A stretch of 64,000 nt of DNA from Sandaracinus amylolyticus (GTDB lineage Bacteria; Myxococcota_A; Polyangia; Polyangiales; Sandaracinaceae). This document shows, in pieces, positions 37,545-46,305 of the stretch. Under the pieces are notes generated by a model, which was not told the DNA's origin, made no database searches, and worked only from the letters and a program-made list of their open reading frames with translations. Each line of letters starts with the position of its first letter. Position 1 is the first letter of the stretch. The position numbers were made by a program, and so were the translations under genes. Location: NCBI RefSeq assembly GCF_000737325.1, contig NZ_CP011125.1, positions 868,001-932,000 on the forward strand. Direction: 5' to 3'.

Positions 37545-38225
37545 TCAGCGACGCGCGGCGTCGGCGGTTCCGTCGAGCGACTCGCAGTGCGTCGCGACGA
37601 ACGCGCCGCGCGCGGTGCCGTCGTCGAACGCGAGCTCGACCGTGCCCTCCACGGTGCCCGCCTCGACGTCGAGCGCGCTCACCACGACCGTCGCGTCGGT
37701 CGCGGTCTTCGGCGCGATCTCCTCGAAGAACGCGCCCTCGAAGTCGAAGAACTGCACGCGCACGCCGTCCGCGTACGTCTGCGTGCCCGGCGTGCCGAGG
37801 CCGAAGCCGTCGATCGTCAGGATCTGCTGCGGCACGGGCGAGGTCGCGGACGGGCACGCGTCGTCGGCGCCGCGGTTGATCTCGAAGTAGAGCCCGACGA
37901 TCTCGTCGCCGCTCCGCACGTAGCCCATCCACGCGCGATCGAGCGTCTCGGTGTGATCGCCGTACGTCAGCGTGACGTCGGTCGTGTCGGCGGTCGCGGC
38001 ATCGCTCGCGGCCGCATCGCTCGTGGCCGCGTCGCTCGTGGCCGCATCGCTCGTGGCCGCATCGCTCGTGGCCGCATCGTGCGTGCCGGCATCTTCGGGC
38101 GAGCCGGCGTCGCAAGCGCACGCGTCGAACCGCGTCGCGGCATCGCTCGGGCCGTCGTCGTCGCCGCACGCCCCGAGGGCGAGCACGCACGCGAGGCCGA
38201 TGAAAGAGGATCGAAGTTTCGACAT
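37545..38225 (-). CDS. lipoprotein with DAATS tandem repeat linker
   Basis: 226 residues. Lipobox LALGAC, then GDDD and a short linker with six DAATS-type repeats, then a beta-rich domain of about 140 residues (LTYGDHTETLDRAWMGYV, VEGTVELAFDDG) without a known family. The repeats come from a 15-bp DNA tandem array that may vary in number. Probably outer-membrane attached, with the linker holding the domain away from the membrane. Confidence 0.75.
   Translation of the reverse strand: MSKLRSSFIGLACVLALGACGDDDGPSDAATRFDACACDAGSPEDAGTHDAATSDAATSDAATSDAATSDAAASDAATADTTDVTLTYGDHTETLDRAWMGYVRSGDEIVGLYFEINRGADDACPSATSPVPQQILTIDGFGLGTPGTQTYADGVRVQFFDFEGAFFEEIAPKTATDATVVVSALDVEAGTVEGTVELAFDDGTARGAFVATHCESLDGTADAARR
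37996..38085. repeat. six 15-bp tandem repeats inside a lipoprotein linker
   Basis: Consensus GCCGCATCGCTCGTG on the plus strand, six copies in register with codons, with only one or two changes in some copies. It encodes the DAATS repeats of the lipoprotein on the minus strand. Near-identity suggests slippage-driven length variation. Confidence 0.85.
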
Positions 38226-38277
38226 CCGGCGTTGATAGCCGGCGATCTCCCGCGTGACGAGCGTTCCGCGCCGGTGA

Positions 38278-39039
38278 TCAGCAGTCGACGTCGCGCGACT
38301 CGTGCTCGCGCGGCTCGTCGACGCGGATCGTCCCGTCGCGCTCGACGTGCGCGTGGCCGCCCATCTCGCGGATGTGGCAGCAGCGCCCGTCGGTGTAGCC
38401 GTACTCCCAGTCGTCCTCGCTGCGCTGCACGACGTCGATGCCGCTCGCCGCCTCGATCAGCGCGTCCGGGCTCTGCCCCGGGTACGCGCGCTGGAGCTGT
38501 CGATGGAGCCGCGGATCGCGCTCGCGCAGCGAGCGCAGCGGATCGTCGGGCCGGTCGACCGGCGGTCCCGGCATGCCCATGCACGTGCCCGGCTGGTGTG
38601 CCTGCGCGACTGCGATGCGCACACGCCAGTGCGTCGCGAGCGGCTCGACGTCGCCGCCCGCCGGCAGGACGTCGAACGACGTCTCGTGGCCCGCGCACTC
38701 GGGGTCGCCACAGCGCACGACGTAGCGCCCGGCGTCGAGCTCGCCCACGCGCATCAGCCTCGCGCTCCCGCTGCGCATCACGACCGGGCACACGCCCTCG
38801 GGCACCGCCGAGAGGACGAGCTCGATCGTGCCGTCCTCGCGCGGCGCGCGCGTCAGCTCCGGCAGCCCGTTCCGGCATCCTCCGAGCGGACGCTGCGGCA
38901 GCTCGAGCCACACCGGATCGCCCGCGACGTACGGGCCGGGCGCCCAGGGCCCGAGCGTCGCTTCCTCCGCGACCTCGGGCCGCACCTCGCGCACGCGCGC
39001 GCCGCCGCAGCCGAGCGCCAGCAGGGCCAGCGCGATCAC
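38278..39039 (-). CDS. putative lipoprotein, unknown function
   Basis: About 253 residues from a GTG overlapping the upstream stop (GTGA). The N-terminus VIALALLALGC is a short lipobox. The body has a Cys-containing beta-sandwich-like part (RYVVRCGDPECAGHETSF) and an Asp/Arg/His-rich C-terminus with GYTDGRCCHIREMGGHAHV, which could bind metal. No family recognised. It is coupled to the nitronate monooxygenase-like gene, though a functional link is not obvious. Confidence 0.65.
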   Translation of the reverse strand: MIALALLALGCGGARVREVRPEVAEEATLGPWAPGPYVAGDPVWLELPQRPLGGCRNGLPELTRAPREDGTIELVLSAVPEGVCPVVMRSGSARLMRVGELDAGRYVVRCGDPECAGHETSFDVLPAGGDVEPLATHWRVRIAVAQAHQPGTCMGMPGPPVDRPDDPLRSLRERDPRLHRQLQRAYPGQSPDALIEAASGIDVVQRSEDDWEYGYTDGRCCHIREMGGHAHVERDGTIRVDEPREHESRDVDC

Positions 39040-40046
39040 TCCGCCGCGAGCGCGTCCATCTGCCGCGCGGCGTCCGCGAAGCGACGCACCACGTCGCCCG
39101 CCGGCTCGACGCGCTCGATCCCGTCGACGCTCTTGCCCGCCTGGAAGTACTGCTGGTAGCCGCTGCCCTCGAGCGACGCGCGCTTCAGCTGCCATACCGA
39201 GCGCATCGTATAGAACGTGCGCATCCAGTGCTTGCCCTTGGGGTGACGCAGCAGGCGCTTGCTCAGCCATCCCGCCTTCGTGCCCACCGCCTTCACGTAC
39301 GACGTCTCGATCACCGCGACCGGCACGCCGCTGATCTTCTCCGTGAGCACGACCTGATCGGCGTGCGCGCGCACGATCGCGTCCTTGTAGTCCGCGTGCG
39401 CGCGGCACTCCTCGGTCGCGATGAAGCGGGTGCCCATCTGCACGCCCGCGTAGCCGAGCGCGAGCATGCGCGTGAACGCGCGCTCGTCGCCGACACCGCC
39501 CGCGCACACCACGGGCTTGCCGAGCGGCGCGAGCTCCTCGAGCAGCTTCTCCGGCGTCTGATCGCCCGCGTGCCCGCCCGCTCGCGCGTTCACCGCGATG
39601 AATCCGTCGACGCCGCCCTCGAGCGCGCGCTCCGCCCACTTGCGGCTCGTGACGTCGTGATAGACGGTGCCGCCCACCGCGTGGACCTTCTCGACGACCC
39701 AGCGCGGATTGCCGAGCGCGGTCACGAAGAAGCGCACGCCTTCCTCGAGCGCGATGTCGACCCAGCGCCGCATCCGGTCCTCGTAGACCTTCGACGACTT
39801 CTCGACGATCGCGTTGAAGCCGATCGGCTTGTTGGTCATGCGAGCGATCAGCCGCAGCCCCTCGCGCAGCTCGTGCCCGTGCACGAACGACATCGAGATC
39901 GGCTGCACGATGCCCATGCCGCCCGCGTCGCTCACCGCGGCGATCAGCTCGGGGTTGGAGCACGGGTACATCGCTCCGCAGAGGAGCGGCACTTCGATGC
40001 CCACGGCACGGGTGAGCGGCGTCTCGAGCGATCGCGTCGTCGTCAT
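39036..40046 (-). CDS. nitronate monooxygenase-like FMN enzyme
   Basis: 336 residues from ATG 40046. The TIM barrel has VPLLCGAMYPCSNPELIAAVSDAGGMGIV, then VNARAGGHAGD and KPVVCAGGVGDERAFTRMLALGYAGVQMGTRFIATEE, typical of nitronate monooxygenase / 2-nitropropane dioxygenase and FabK-like enzymes using FMN. The catalytic His region (AGGHAG) is present. Cytoplasmic. Nitroalkane oxidation or enoyl reduction cannot be told apart by sequence alone. Confidence 0.87.
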   Translation of the reverse strand: MTTTRSLETPLTRAVGIEVPLLCGAMYPCSNPELIAAVSDAGGMGIVQPISMSFVHGHELREGLRLIARMTNKPIGFNAIVEKSSKVYEDRMRRWVDIALEEGVRFFVTALGNPRWVVEKVHAVGGTVYHDVTSRKWAERALEGGVDGFIAVNARAGGHAGDQTPEKLLEELAPLGKPVVCAGGVGDERAFTRMLALGYAGVQMGTRFIATEECRAHADYKDAIVRAHADQVVLTEKISGVPVAVIETSYVKAVGTKAGWLSKRLLRHPKGKHWMRTFYTMRSVWQLKRASLEGSGYQQYFQAGKSVDGIERVEPAGDVVRRFADAARQMDALAAE

Positions 40047-40090
40047 GGACGCGCGGTGTAGCACCGAGACGCCGCGTTTGCCGCAGTGCG

Positions 40091-40300
40091 TCAACGCGGG
40101 GGAGCCCGCTTCCTCCGCTCGCTCACCAGCTCGCCCGCGACGCCCCAGTCGTCGGTCGCGACCTCGTCGATCACCACGAACGTCAGCGCCGGGTCCTTGC
40201 CGAGCACGCGCTGCAGCAGGTCGGTCGTGCCGCGCACGAGCTCCGCCTTCTGCTCGCGCGTGACGCCCTCGTCGGTCACCTGGATCAGCACGTACGGCAT
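40091..40300 (-). CDS. 4-oxalocrotonate tautomerase-family protein
   Basis: 69 residues starting MPYVLIQVTDEGVTREQKAELV, with the catalytic Pro as residue 2, the hallmark of the tautomerase superfamily. It continues with LVRGTTDLLQRVLGKDP and FVVIDEVATDDWG, and conserved Arg residues. Such enzymes tautomerise unsaturated keto acids. It overlaps the NTF2-like gene (ATGA) in the SDR operon. Confidence 0.88.
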   Translation of the reverse strand: MPYVLIQVTDEGVTREQKAELVRGTTDLLQRVLGKDPALTFVVIDEVATDDWGVAGELVSERRKRAPPR

Positions 40301-40668
40301 CACGACCCCACGTGGGTGAAGAGCTTGTGCACGATCGACCATCGGCCCTCGTGCCTCGCGAGCGAAAGGACGTCGACGTAGTCGAAGCCCAGCATCGCGA
40401 CGCGCGTGCGCACCACGGCGACGTCGCCGATGATCTCGACCGCGGTGATGCGCATCGCGCGCGCCTCGCCGAGCGACTCCGGCGATCGCCGGTTCGCGAC
40501 GACCGCGAGGTACTCGTCGAACCCGCGCTCGGAGCGCGCGCCGCGCACGACGCCGGTCAGCCGCGCGCCTGCGTGGAACGTGTGACGCAGGCGATTCGTG
40601 TCACCGTGGAACAAGCCGTCGAAGTACGTCTCGACGAGGTCGCGGATCGTGTCGTGGTCGTCCATCAC
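40300..40668 (-). CDS. NTF2-like protein (lumazine-binding/SnoaL type)
   Basis: About 122 residues with the NTF2-like pattern: IRDLVETYFDGLFHGDTNRLRHTFHAGA and a last strand EGRWSIVHKLFTHV. A GTG at 40668 or ATG at 40665 is possible, since both overlap the SDR stop. It lies between the tautomerase and SDR genes, suggesting a small catabolic or detoxifying operon. Confidence 0.82.
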   Translation of the reverse strand: MMDDHDTIRDLVETYFDGLFHGDTNRLRHTFHAGARLTGVVRGARSERGFDEYLAVVANRRSPESLGEARAMRITAVEIIGDVAVVRTRVAMLGFDYVDVLSLARHEGRWSIVHKLFTHVGS

Positions 40669-41405
40669 CAGTGCCCCGCGCTCATGCCGCCGTCGACCGG
40701 CAGGACCACACCCGTGGTGAACGTCGCGCCGGCGAGGTGCAGCACCGCGTCCGCGATCTCCTCCGCGCTGCCGATGCGCCGCAGCGGCTGCAGCGTGCGC
40801 AGCGCGTCGCGATCGGCGCCCGCGTAGAGCGGCGTCTCGACGATGCCGGGCGCGACCGCCGACACCAGGATCTTCTTCGGCGCGAGCTCGAGCGCGAGCG
40901 CCCGCGTCAGCGCGTTGAGCCCGCCCTTGATCAGGATCGGCAGCGCCGCGGGCACGCCCGCGAGCGGCTGCAGCGCGATGCTCGCGGTCACGTTCACGAC
41001 GTGACCACCTCCGTGCGCGCTCATGTGCTCGACGGCCCGCTTCGTCGCGTGGATCGCGCCGCGCAGGTTCGTCGCGAGCAGCGCGTCGAGGTCGCTCGCG
41101 GAGTACTCGACGAACGGCTTCGACAGGAACACGCCGGCGTTGTTCACCAGCACGTCGACCCGACCGAAGCGGGCCTCGGCGACCTCGAACATCCTCGCCG
41201 AGGTCGCGGGATCGGCGATGTCGCCCGCGATCGTCACGAAGCGCGCGCCCGCGTCGAGCGCGTACGCGGCTTCCTCGAGGCGCCCGTGATCGCGCGCGTT
41301 GCCCACGACGCGATCACCGCGCTGCAGGAACGCGCGCGCGACCGCGAGCCCGATGCCGCTCGACGCGCCGGTGACGACGGCGGTGATGGGAGTGTGTCTC
41401 GACAT
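40665..41405 (-). CDS. short-chain dehydrogenase-family protein lacking the catalytic Tyr
   Basis: 246 residues. The Rossmann motif TGASSGIGLAVA, VDVLVNNAGVF and SAVAPGIVETPLY are typical of classical SDRs. The active-site YxxxK is altered: the Lys is in LPILIKGGLNALTRALALE, but Pro sits where Tyr is expected. A related SDR subgroup, often near LysR genes, shares this change (from memory). It is first in the operon with the NTF2-like and tautomerase genes and divergent from LysR. Confidence 0.87.
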   Translation of the reverse strand: MSRHTPITAVVTGASSGIGLAVARAFLQRGDRVVGNARDHGRLEEAAYALDAGARFVTIAGDIADPATSARMFEVAEARFGRVDVLVNNAGVFLSKPFVEYSASDLDALLATNLRGAIHATKRAVEHMSAHGGGHVVNVTASIALQPLAGVPAALPILIKGGLNALTRALALELAPKKILVSAVAPGIVETPLYAGADRDALRTLQPLRRIGSAEEIADAVLHLAGATFTTGVVLPVDGGMSAGHW

Positions 41406-41417
41406 GACGTCCTCTCC

Positions 41418-41438
41418 GCAGCGCGATGCGTGCGCTGC
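41418..41438. promoter_or_regulatory. inverted repeat in the SDR/LysR divergent region
   Basis: GCAGCGC, a 7-base spacer, and GCGCTGC. It lies 12 bp from the SDR start and 73 bp before the LysR start, where a LysR-type operator would be expected. It does not show a clean T-N11-A motif, so this is tentative. Confidence 0.35.
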
Positions 41439-41511
41439 ACGAGAGCGAGCCTGGTCTCGCGCGCCGCTCGACGGTATGGCGCGGGCCGCACATCATTCGT
41501 TCCACGACGTC

Positions 41512-42426
41512 ATGAATCGCAAGCTCGACGACGTGATGCTCGGGACGATCGAGCTCTTCTGCTCCGCCGCGGAGCTCGGCTCGTTCACCGCCGCCGCGCA
41601 GCGCGCGGGCGTGACCCCGGCCGCCGTGAGCCGCTCGATCTCGCGGCTCGAGGAGCGCCTCGGCGTGCGCCTCTTCGTGCGCACCACGCGCCGCATCCGC
41701 CTCACCGACGCGGGCGCGACGTACGCGCAGAGCTGCCGCCGCGCGCTCTCGCAGATCGCCGACGCCGAGCGCGACGTGAGCGGCCGGCAGAGCACGCCGA
41801 CCGGTCTCGTGCGCGTCAGCGTGCCGACGACCTACGGCCACCATCGCCTGCTGCCACGCCTGCCCGCGTTCCGCGCGCGCCATCCCGGCGTGCGCGTCGA
41901 CGTCCACGTCAGCAACCGCAACGTCACGTTCGCGCACGACGACTACGACGTCGCGATCCGCGTGCGCGCGCAGCGCGACTCGTCGCTGGTCGTGCGCAAG
42001 CTCGAGGACGCGGAGCTCGTGCTCGTCGCGTCACCCGCGTACCTCGCGCGCGCCGGCACGCCCCGCTGCGCCGACGATCTGCACGCGCACGAGTGCATCC
42101 AGTTCGAGCTGCCGAGCAGCGGGCGCCACATCCCGTGGCCGCTGCGCATCGACGGCACCGACGTCGAGGTCGAGACGCGCGGCAGCTACGCGTGCTCCGA
42201 CGACGTGCTCGGCGGCGTCACGCTCGCGCTCGCGGGCGCGGGCATCTTCCAGACGTATCGCTTCGTGGTGGAGCAGCCGCTCGCGGAGGGACGTCTCGTC
42301 GAGGTGCTGCCCGCGCTGCGTGGCCCCTCGCGACCCTTCAACCTGCTCCATCCCCACGGGCGCCGTCTCCCCACGCGGGTGCGCGCGTTCATCGACTTCC
42401 TGCTCGAGGACCGGCGCGACTCGTGA
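41512..42426 (+). CDS. LysR-family transcriptional regulator
   Basis: About 304 residues. The N-terminal winged helix has GTIELFCSAAELGSFTAAAQRAGVTPAAVSRSISRLEERLGVRLFVRTTR, followed by the periplasmic-binding-like effector domain (90-295). ATG 41512 is chosen as the usual LysR N-terminus; ATG 41476 in frame would add 12 residues. It is divergent from the SDR operon, the typical target of such regulators. The PGM1-like ligase gene starts 30 bp downstream and might be co-transcribed. Confidence 0.92.
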   Translation: MNRKLDDVMLGTIELFCSAAELGSFTAAAQRAGVTPAAVSRSISRLEERLGVRLFVRTTRRIRLTDAGATYAQSCRRALSQIADAERDVSGRQSTPTGLVRVSVPTTYGHHRLLPRLPAFRARHPGVRVDVHVSNRNVTFAHDDYDVAIRVRAQRDSSLVVRKLEDAELVLVASPAYLARAGTPRCADDLHAHECIQFELPSSGRHIPWPLRIDGTDVEVETRGSYACSDDVLGGVTLALAGAGIFQTYRFVVEQPLAEGRLVEVLPALRGPSRPFNLLHPHGRRLPTRVRAFIDFLLEDRRDS

Positions 42427-42456
42427 CCGTGATCGCGGTGCGTACATACCCGCACC

Positions 42457-44001
42457 GTGATTCTCGACCCCGTTCCCGGAAGCGACGAAGAGCGCCTCCG
42501 CTTCGCGCAGCTGCAGAGCCGCCTCGGGCCGATGTTCCGCGACGTGTTCAGCCACCCGGCCGCGCCGCGCACCATCGTCGTCGTCCCGAGCATGAGCCTC
42601 GACACCGACGTGCTCGCGAAGATCTCCGGCGCGCAGCACTATGAGGAGCGGCAGCTCGGGATGCTCATGTTCCTGCGCCTGCCGCGCACGCGCATCGTCT
42701 ACGTGACGAGCCAGCCGATCGCGCCCGTGATCATCGACTACTACCTGAACCTCCTCGGCGGCGTGCCCGCGAGCCACGCGCGCAAGCGCCTCGTGATGCT
42801 CTCGGCGTACGACGGCGCGCCGCGCGCGCTCAGCGACAAGATCCTCGAGCGCCCGCGCCTGCTCGCGCGCATCCGCGAGGCGATCGGTGATCCGAAGCTC
42901 GCGCACCTCTCGTGCTTCAACACGACGGATCGCGAGCGCACGCTCGCAGTGCAGCTCGACATCCCGCTCTACGGCTGCGATCCCGCGCTCTCGCCGCTCG
43001 GCAGCAAGTCGGGCAGCCGCACGATCTTCCGCGAGGCCGGCGTGCCGTGCCCGAAGGGCTACGAGAACCTGCGCGACGTGCACGACGTCGCGGCGGCGAT
43101 CGCGGCGATGCGTCGCGAAGAGCCCGCGCTGCGGCGCGTGGTCGTGAAGCTCGAAGAAGGATTCTCCGGCGAGGGCAACGCGATCCTCGAGCTCGACGAG
43201 GCACCGAGCGAGCTCGGCACGATCGAGCACTGGCTGCGCGACGCGCTCGTGCAGAAGCTGCGCTGCGAGGCCGCGGGCGAGACGCCCGAGACGTTCTTCG
43301 CGAAGTTCGCCGGGATGGGCGGCATCGTCGAGGCGTGGATCGAGGGCGAGGTGAAGCGCTCACCGTCGGTGCAGCTGCGCGTGACGCCGACCTCCGGGCT
43401 CGAGCTGATCTCGACGCACGATCAAGTGCTCGGCGGACCGAGCGGCCAGGTGTTCCTCGGCAGCACGTTCCCCGCCGACGGCGCGTACCGCGCGGCGCTT
43501 CACGAGGCAGGTCGACGCATCGGCGAGGTGCTGCGCGCGCGCGGCGTGCTGGGTCGCTTCGCCGTCGACTTCGTCGCGGTCTGGCGCGACGGCGCGTGGG
43601 ACCTCGCGGCGATCGAGATCAACCTGCGCAAGGGCGGCACCACGCTGCCGTTCCAGATGCTGCAGTTCCTGACGGACGGCCGCTACGACGAGGCGAGCGG
43701 CGAGTTCGTCACGCCGCTCGGCCAGCCGCGCTGCTACTACGCGACCGACAACCTCGTGCGCCCCGAGTACCGGCGCTTCATCCCCGAGGATCTCGTCGAC
43801 GTGCTGGTCGAGAACGGCCTGCACTTCGACGAGACCACGCAGGAGGGCGTCGTCTTCAACCTGATCGGTGCGCTCTCCGAGCACGGCAAGCTCGGCCTCG
43901 TGTGCATCGCGCGGGACCACGAGACCGCGCTCGCGCTCTACGAGCGCACCATGCACATCCTCGACGCCGAAGCCTCGCGCTCCGTCGAGCCTCCGCGATG
44001 A
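42457..44001 (+). CDS. PGM1-related ATP-grasp peptide ligase
   Basis: 514 residues from a GTG. A pre-ATP-grasp domain (1-180) has APRTIVVVPSMSLD and RIVYVTSQPIAPVIIDYYL. The ATP-grasp domain (190-410) has SKSGSRTIFREAGVPCPKGYENL, RRVVVKLEEGFSGEGN (nucleotide-binding Lys), GIVEAWIEGEVKRSPS and LAAIEINLRKGGTTLPF (metal-binding Glu/Asn). A C-terminal domain includes RCYYATDNLVRPEYR. PGM1-type enzymes join a nonribosomal amino acid to a ribosomal peptide in pheganomycin synthesis (established for that system). No precursor peptide gene is seen nearby, so the substrate is unknown. Confidence 0.8.
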   Translation: MILDPVPGSDEERLRFAQLQSRLGPMFRDVFSHPAAPRTIVVVPSMSLDTDVLAKISGAQHYEERQLGMLMFLRLPRTRIVYVTSQPIAPVIIDYYLNLLGGVPASHARKRLVMLSAYDGAPRALSDKILERPRLLARIREAIGDPKLAHLSCFNTTDRERTLAVQLDIPLYGCDPALSPLGSKSGSRTIFREAGVPCPKGYENLRDVHDVAAAIAAMRREEPALRRVVVKLEEGFSGEGNAILELDEAPSELGTIEHWLRDALVQKLRCEAAGETPETFFAKFAGMGGIVEAWIEGEVKRSPSVQLRVTPTSGLELISTHDQVLGGPSGQVFLGSTFPADGAYRAALHEAGRRIGEVLRARGVLGRFAVDFVAVWRDGAWDLAAIEINLRKGGTTLPFQMLQFLTDGRYDEASGEFVTPLGQPRCYYATDNLVRPEYRRFIPEDLVDVLVENGLHFDETTQEGVVFNLIGALSEHGKLGLVCIARDHETALALYERTMHILDAEASRSVEPPR

Positions 44002-44040
44002 CGCTTGACGCCGATCGCGGCGGCCGCGCATCGTCCGCCG

Positions 44041-44508
44041 ATGCGAATCTCTCCAACCATCCGAACCTCGGTTGTCGTTCTCCTGCTCGCGCTCGCGAGC
44101 GCCTGCGGCGGTGACGACGACGGGCCCGGTGGCGGCGGGTCGGGCGACGCGGGCCCTCCCGACTCCGGTGAGCCCACGTGCCGCGGCGTCGCCGACAGCT
44201 GCGATCTCTTCGCCGGCCACTGCGAAGATCAGGACGGCTGCTTCCCCGACGGCGAGTGCTCCGGTGTGCCGCGCTCGTGCTCGGCGATCTTCACCCCGGG
44301 CGAGTGCGGCGGCATGGACGGCTGCGACTGGAGCGACGGCAGGTGCTCCGGGTTCCCGGCCGCGTGCAGCACGAAGGTCGGCGAGGGGAGCTGCGCGTTC
44401 CAGCTCGACTGCGTGTGGACCGACGGCTGTCAGGGCAGGCCGCTCGACTGCGACTTCCGAGCGACCGAGTCCGAGTGCCTCCGGGCCGAAGGCTGTCGCT
44501 GGGAGTGA
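44041..44508 (+). CDS. small Cys-rich lipoprotein
   Basis: 155 residues. Lipobox ALASAC, then GGDDDGPGG and a Gly-rich linker. The mature part has 18 Cys arranged as repeats of the kind C..F.G.C....GC, probably disulphide-bonded small modules (for example MDGCDWSDGRCSGFPAAC). Function unknown. It follows the PGM1-like gene by 39 bp on the same strand but looks like a separate envelope gene. Confidence 0.75.
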   Translation: MRISPTIRTSVVVLLLALASACGGDDDGPGGGGSGDAGPPDSGEPTCRGVADSCDLFAGHCEDQDGCFPDGECSGVPRSCSAIFTPGECGGMDGCDWSDGRCSGFPAACSTKVGEGSCAFQLDCVWTDGCQGRPLDCDFRATESECLRAEGCRWE

Positions 44509-44553
44509 CGGCGAACGAGGCGGCGATCACCCAGGATCGCCGCCTCGAGTCGA

Positions 44554-46206
44554 TCACGGCGTGAGCGTCGCGTTCAGCGTGAACTCGCCGTGCTCGCCGC
44601 TCCAGAACGAGTCGACGATCACGTAGTACGTGCCCGCGGTGGTCGCGGTGTACGTGAGCGTCTCGGCCATCGCGCGCTCGTTCGCGTCGACGCCCGCGAC
44701 GCACGACGCCGCGGTGTCGCACACGCTCGCCGCCCCCGGGCCGCGCAGCGAGAGCGCGAGGTTGTGCTCGGTCGGCGTCGCGGTGACGGTGAGCGTCTGT
44801 CCCGCGGTGAGCGCGATCGAGTACGCGACGTCGGGGCCCTGCTGCTCCGAGGTCACGCACGGCGTCGCCGCGGTGTACTGCGTGAGCGCGCCGAGCGTGG
44901 TGCCGGTGACCGGCGTGCCGGGCGTCAGCGGGATCGCGGCGGCGCAGGTGTCGTTCGCCGGGATCGGCTCGCACGACGCGCCGTCGACGCAGGTCTCGCC
45001 GTCGCCGCAGCCGCGCACCGCGCGCGTGCTGTCGTAGCAGTCGGGATCGAACACGCCGCACTCGCAGTCGCAGTACGTGCCGTCCTCGTAGCGATCGCCG
45101 CTGCAGGTCCAGTCGATCGGATAACGCGGCGAGCAGAAGCCCTCGGGCGGCCAGCCGGCGGTGATCGTGTAGCAGCGCTCGAACACCGCGAGGTTGCAGT
45201 CGGAGTCCTCGTCGCAGGTGGGCTTGCACTCGCGATCGTTGCGGTCGTGGATGTCGCACACGCCGCGCACGAACCCGCCCTCGTCGATCGCGCAGAAGCC
45301 CGCGCCCTCGGCGCAGGTCTCGCCGATGTCGGCCTCGGGATCCCAGTCCTCCAGCTCCGAGACGCACACGTCGACGTTGTTCGGGCCGAACGAGCACACG
45401 CCGACGTCGCACGCGTCGCCGGTCGCGCGATCGCAGCGCTCCTTGCACGCGCCGTCGATGCGGATGATCTCCTGGTTCGGCACCCCGACGCAGACCTCGC
45501 CCGGGAAGCAGCCTTCGACCGGCAGGTCCTCGTAGCAGTCGGGATCGATCGGGCCGCAGCGGCAGTCGCAGGTCTCGCCGTCGTGGTAGGCCTCCGTCGC
45601 GCACGTCCAGCCCTCGGGCGCGAACGTGCGATCGAACTCCACGTCCTCGACGACGAGGCAGCGCCCGCCGGGCACCGGCACCGACATCAGCGTCGGGCCC
45701 TCGATCGTCACCTCGATCAGCCGCGCGCCGGTGAGCGAGCCCGCGAGGCGCATCTCGAAGGGATCCGAGGTGATCTCGAGCGAGCCCTCGGTGACGAAGA
45801 AGCCGCGCGTCCGGTCGGTGCCGTGCCACGCCTGCACGCAGTGCGCGCAGCTCTCGTGGTTCGAGTCGGGACCGGTGCTCACGTCGAACGTGCCGACGTA
45901 CTCGGTGTCGCCGTAGCGATAGAACTGGATCGACAGGTCGTAGGTGTCGCCGTCGACCTGCGGGACGAGCCGCGCGAGATAGCCGATCGACACGTCGTCG
46001 AGCCCCTCGAGCGTCCACGTCGTCGCGCGCACCGGGATGCACTCGTCCGCGCCGCCCGCGTCGCTGGTGCTCCCCGCGTCGCCCCCGCCGCCGTCGATCC
46101 CGGCGTCGCTCGCTCCCGCGTCGTCCGTGCCGCTCGTGTCGTCGTCACCGCAGGCCGTCGCGAGGACCGCCAGCGCGCCCAGGAAGGAAAGTGTCGATGC
46201 TCGCAT
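44554..46206 (-). CDS. Cys-rich lipoprotein with C-terminal pre-peptidase-like domain
   Basis: 550 residues from ATG 46206. Lipobox VLATAC, then GDDD and an Asp/Ala/Gly linker. Residues 55-200 are beta-rich; residues 205-430 are Cys-rich with two related CDC(R/E)CG..DPDCY modules. The end (445-550) has GTLGALTQYTAATPC and GTYYVIVDSFWSGEHGEFTL, like PPC domains of secreted peptidases. No catalytic motif seen, so it may be a surface binding protein. Confidence 0.76.
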   Translation of the reverse strand: MRASTLSFLGALAVLATACGDDDTSGTDDAGASDAGIDGGGGDAGSTSDAGGADECIPVRATTWTLEGLDDVSIGYLARLVPQVDGDTYDLSIQFYRYGDTEYVGTFDVSTGPDSNHESCAHCVQAWHGTDRTRGFFVTEGSLEITSDPFEMRLAGSLTGARLIEVTIEGPTLMSVPVPGGRCLVVEDVEFDRTFAPEGWTCATEAYHDGETCDCRCGPIDPDCYEDLPVEGCFPGEVCVGVPNQEIIRIDGACKERCDRATGDACDVGVCSFGPNNVDVCVSELEDWDPEADIGETCAEGAGFCAIDEGGFVRGVCDIHDRNDRECKPTCDEDSDCNLAVFERCYTITAGWPPEGFCSPRYPIDWTCSGDRYEDGTYCDCECGVFDPDCYDSTRAVRGCGDGETCVDGASCEPIPANDTCAAAIPLTPGTPVTGTTLGALTQYTAATPCVTSEQQGPDVAYSIALTAGQTLTVTATPTEHNLALSLRGPGAASVCDTAASCVAGVDANERAMAETLTYTATTAGTYYVIVDSFWSGEHGEFTLNATLTP

Positions 46207-46305
46207 GGCTCCAGGATCGCATTGGAGCGACGCGAGCGCGTCCGTCACGGCGGAAACGACGGTTTGCCGTTCCGGGGGCGTTTCGTGTGATGATGGGCGC
46301 GCTGC

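Noticed and set aside
32758-37890. A 1,710-codon open frame opposite the giant lipoprotein
   Set aside because: Arg-rich composition, no domain, no signal; the minus-strand lipoprotein has a clear lipobox and a Cys pattern.
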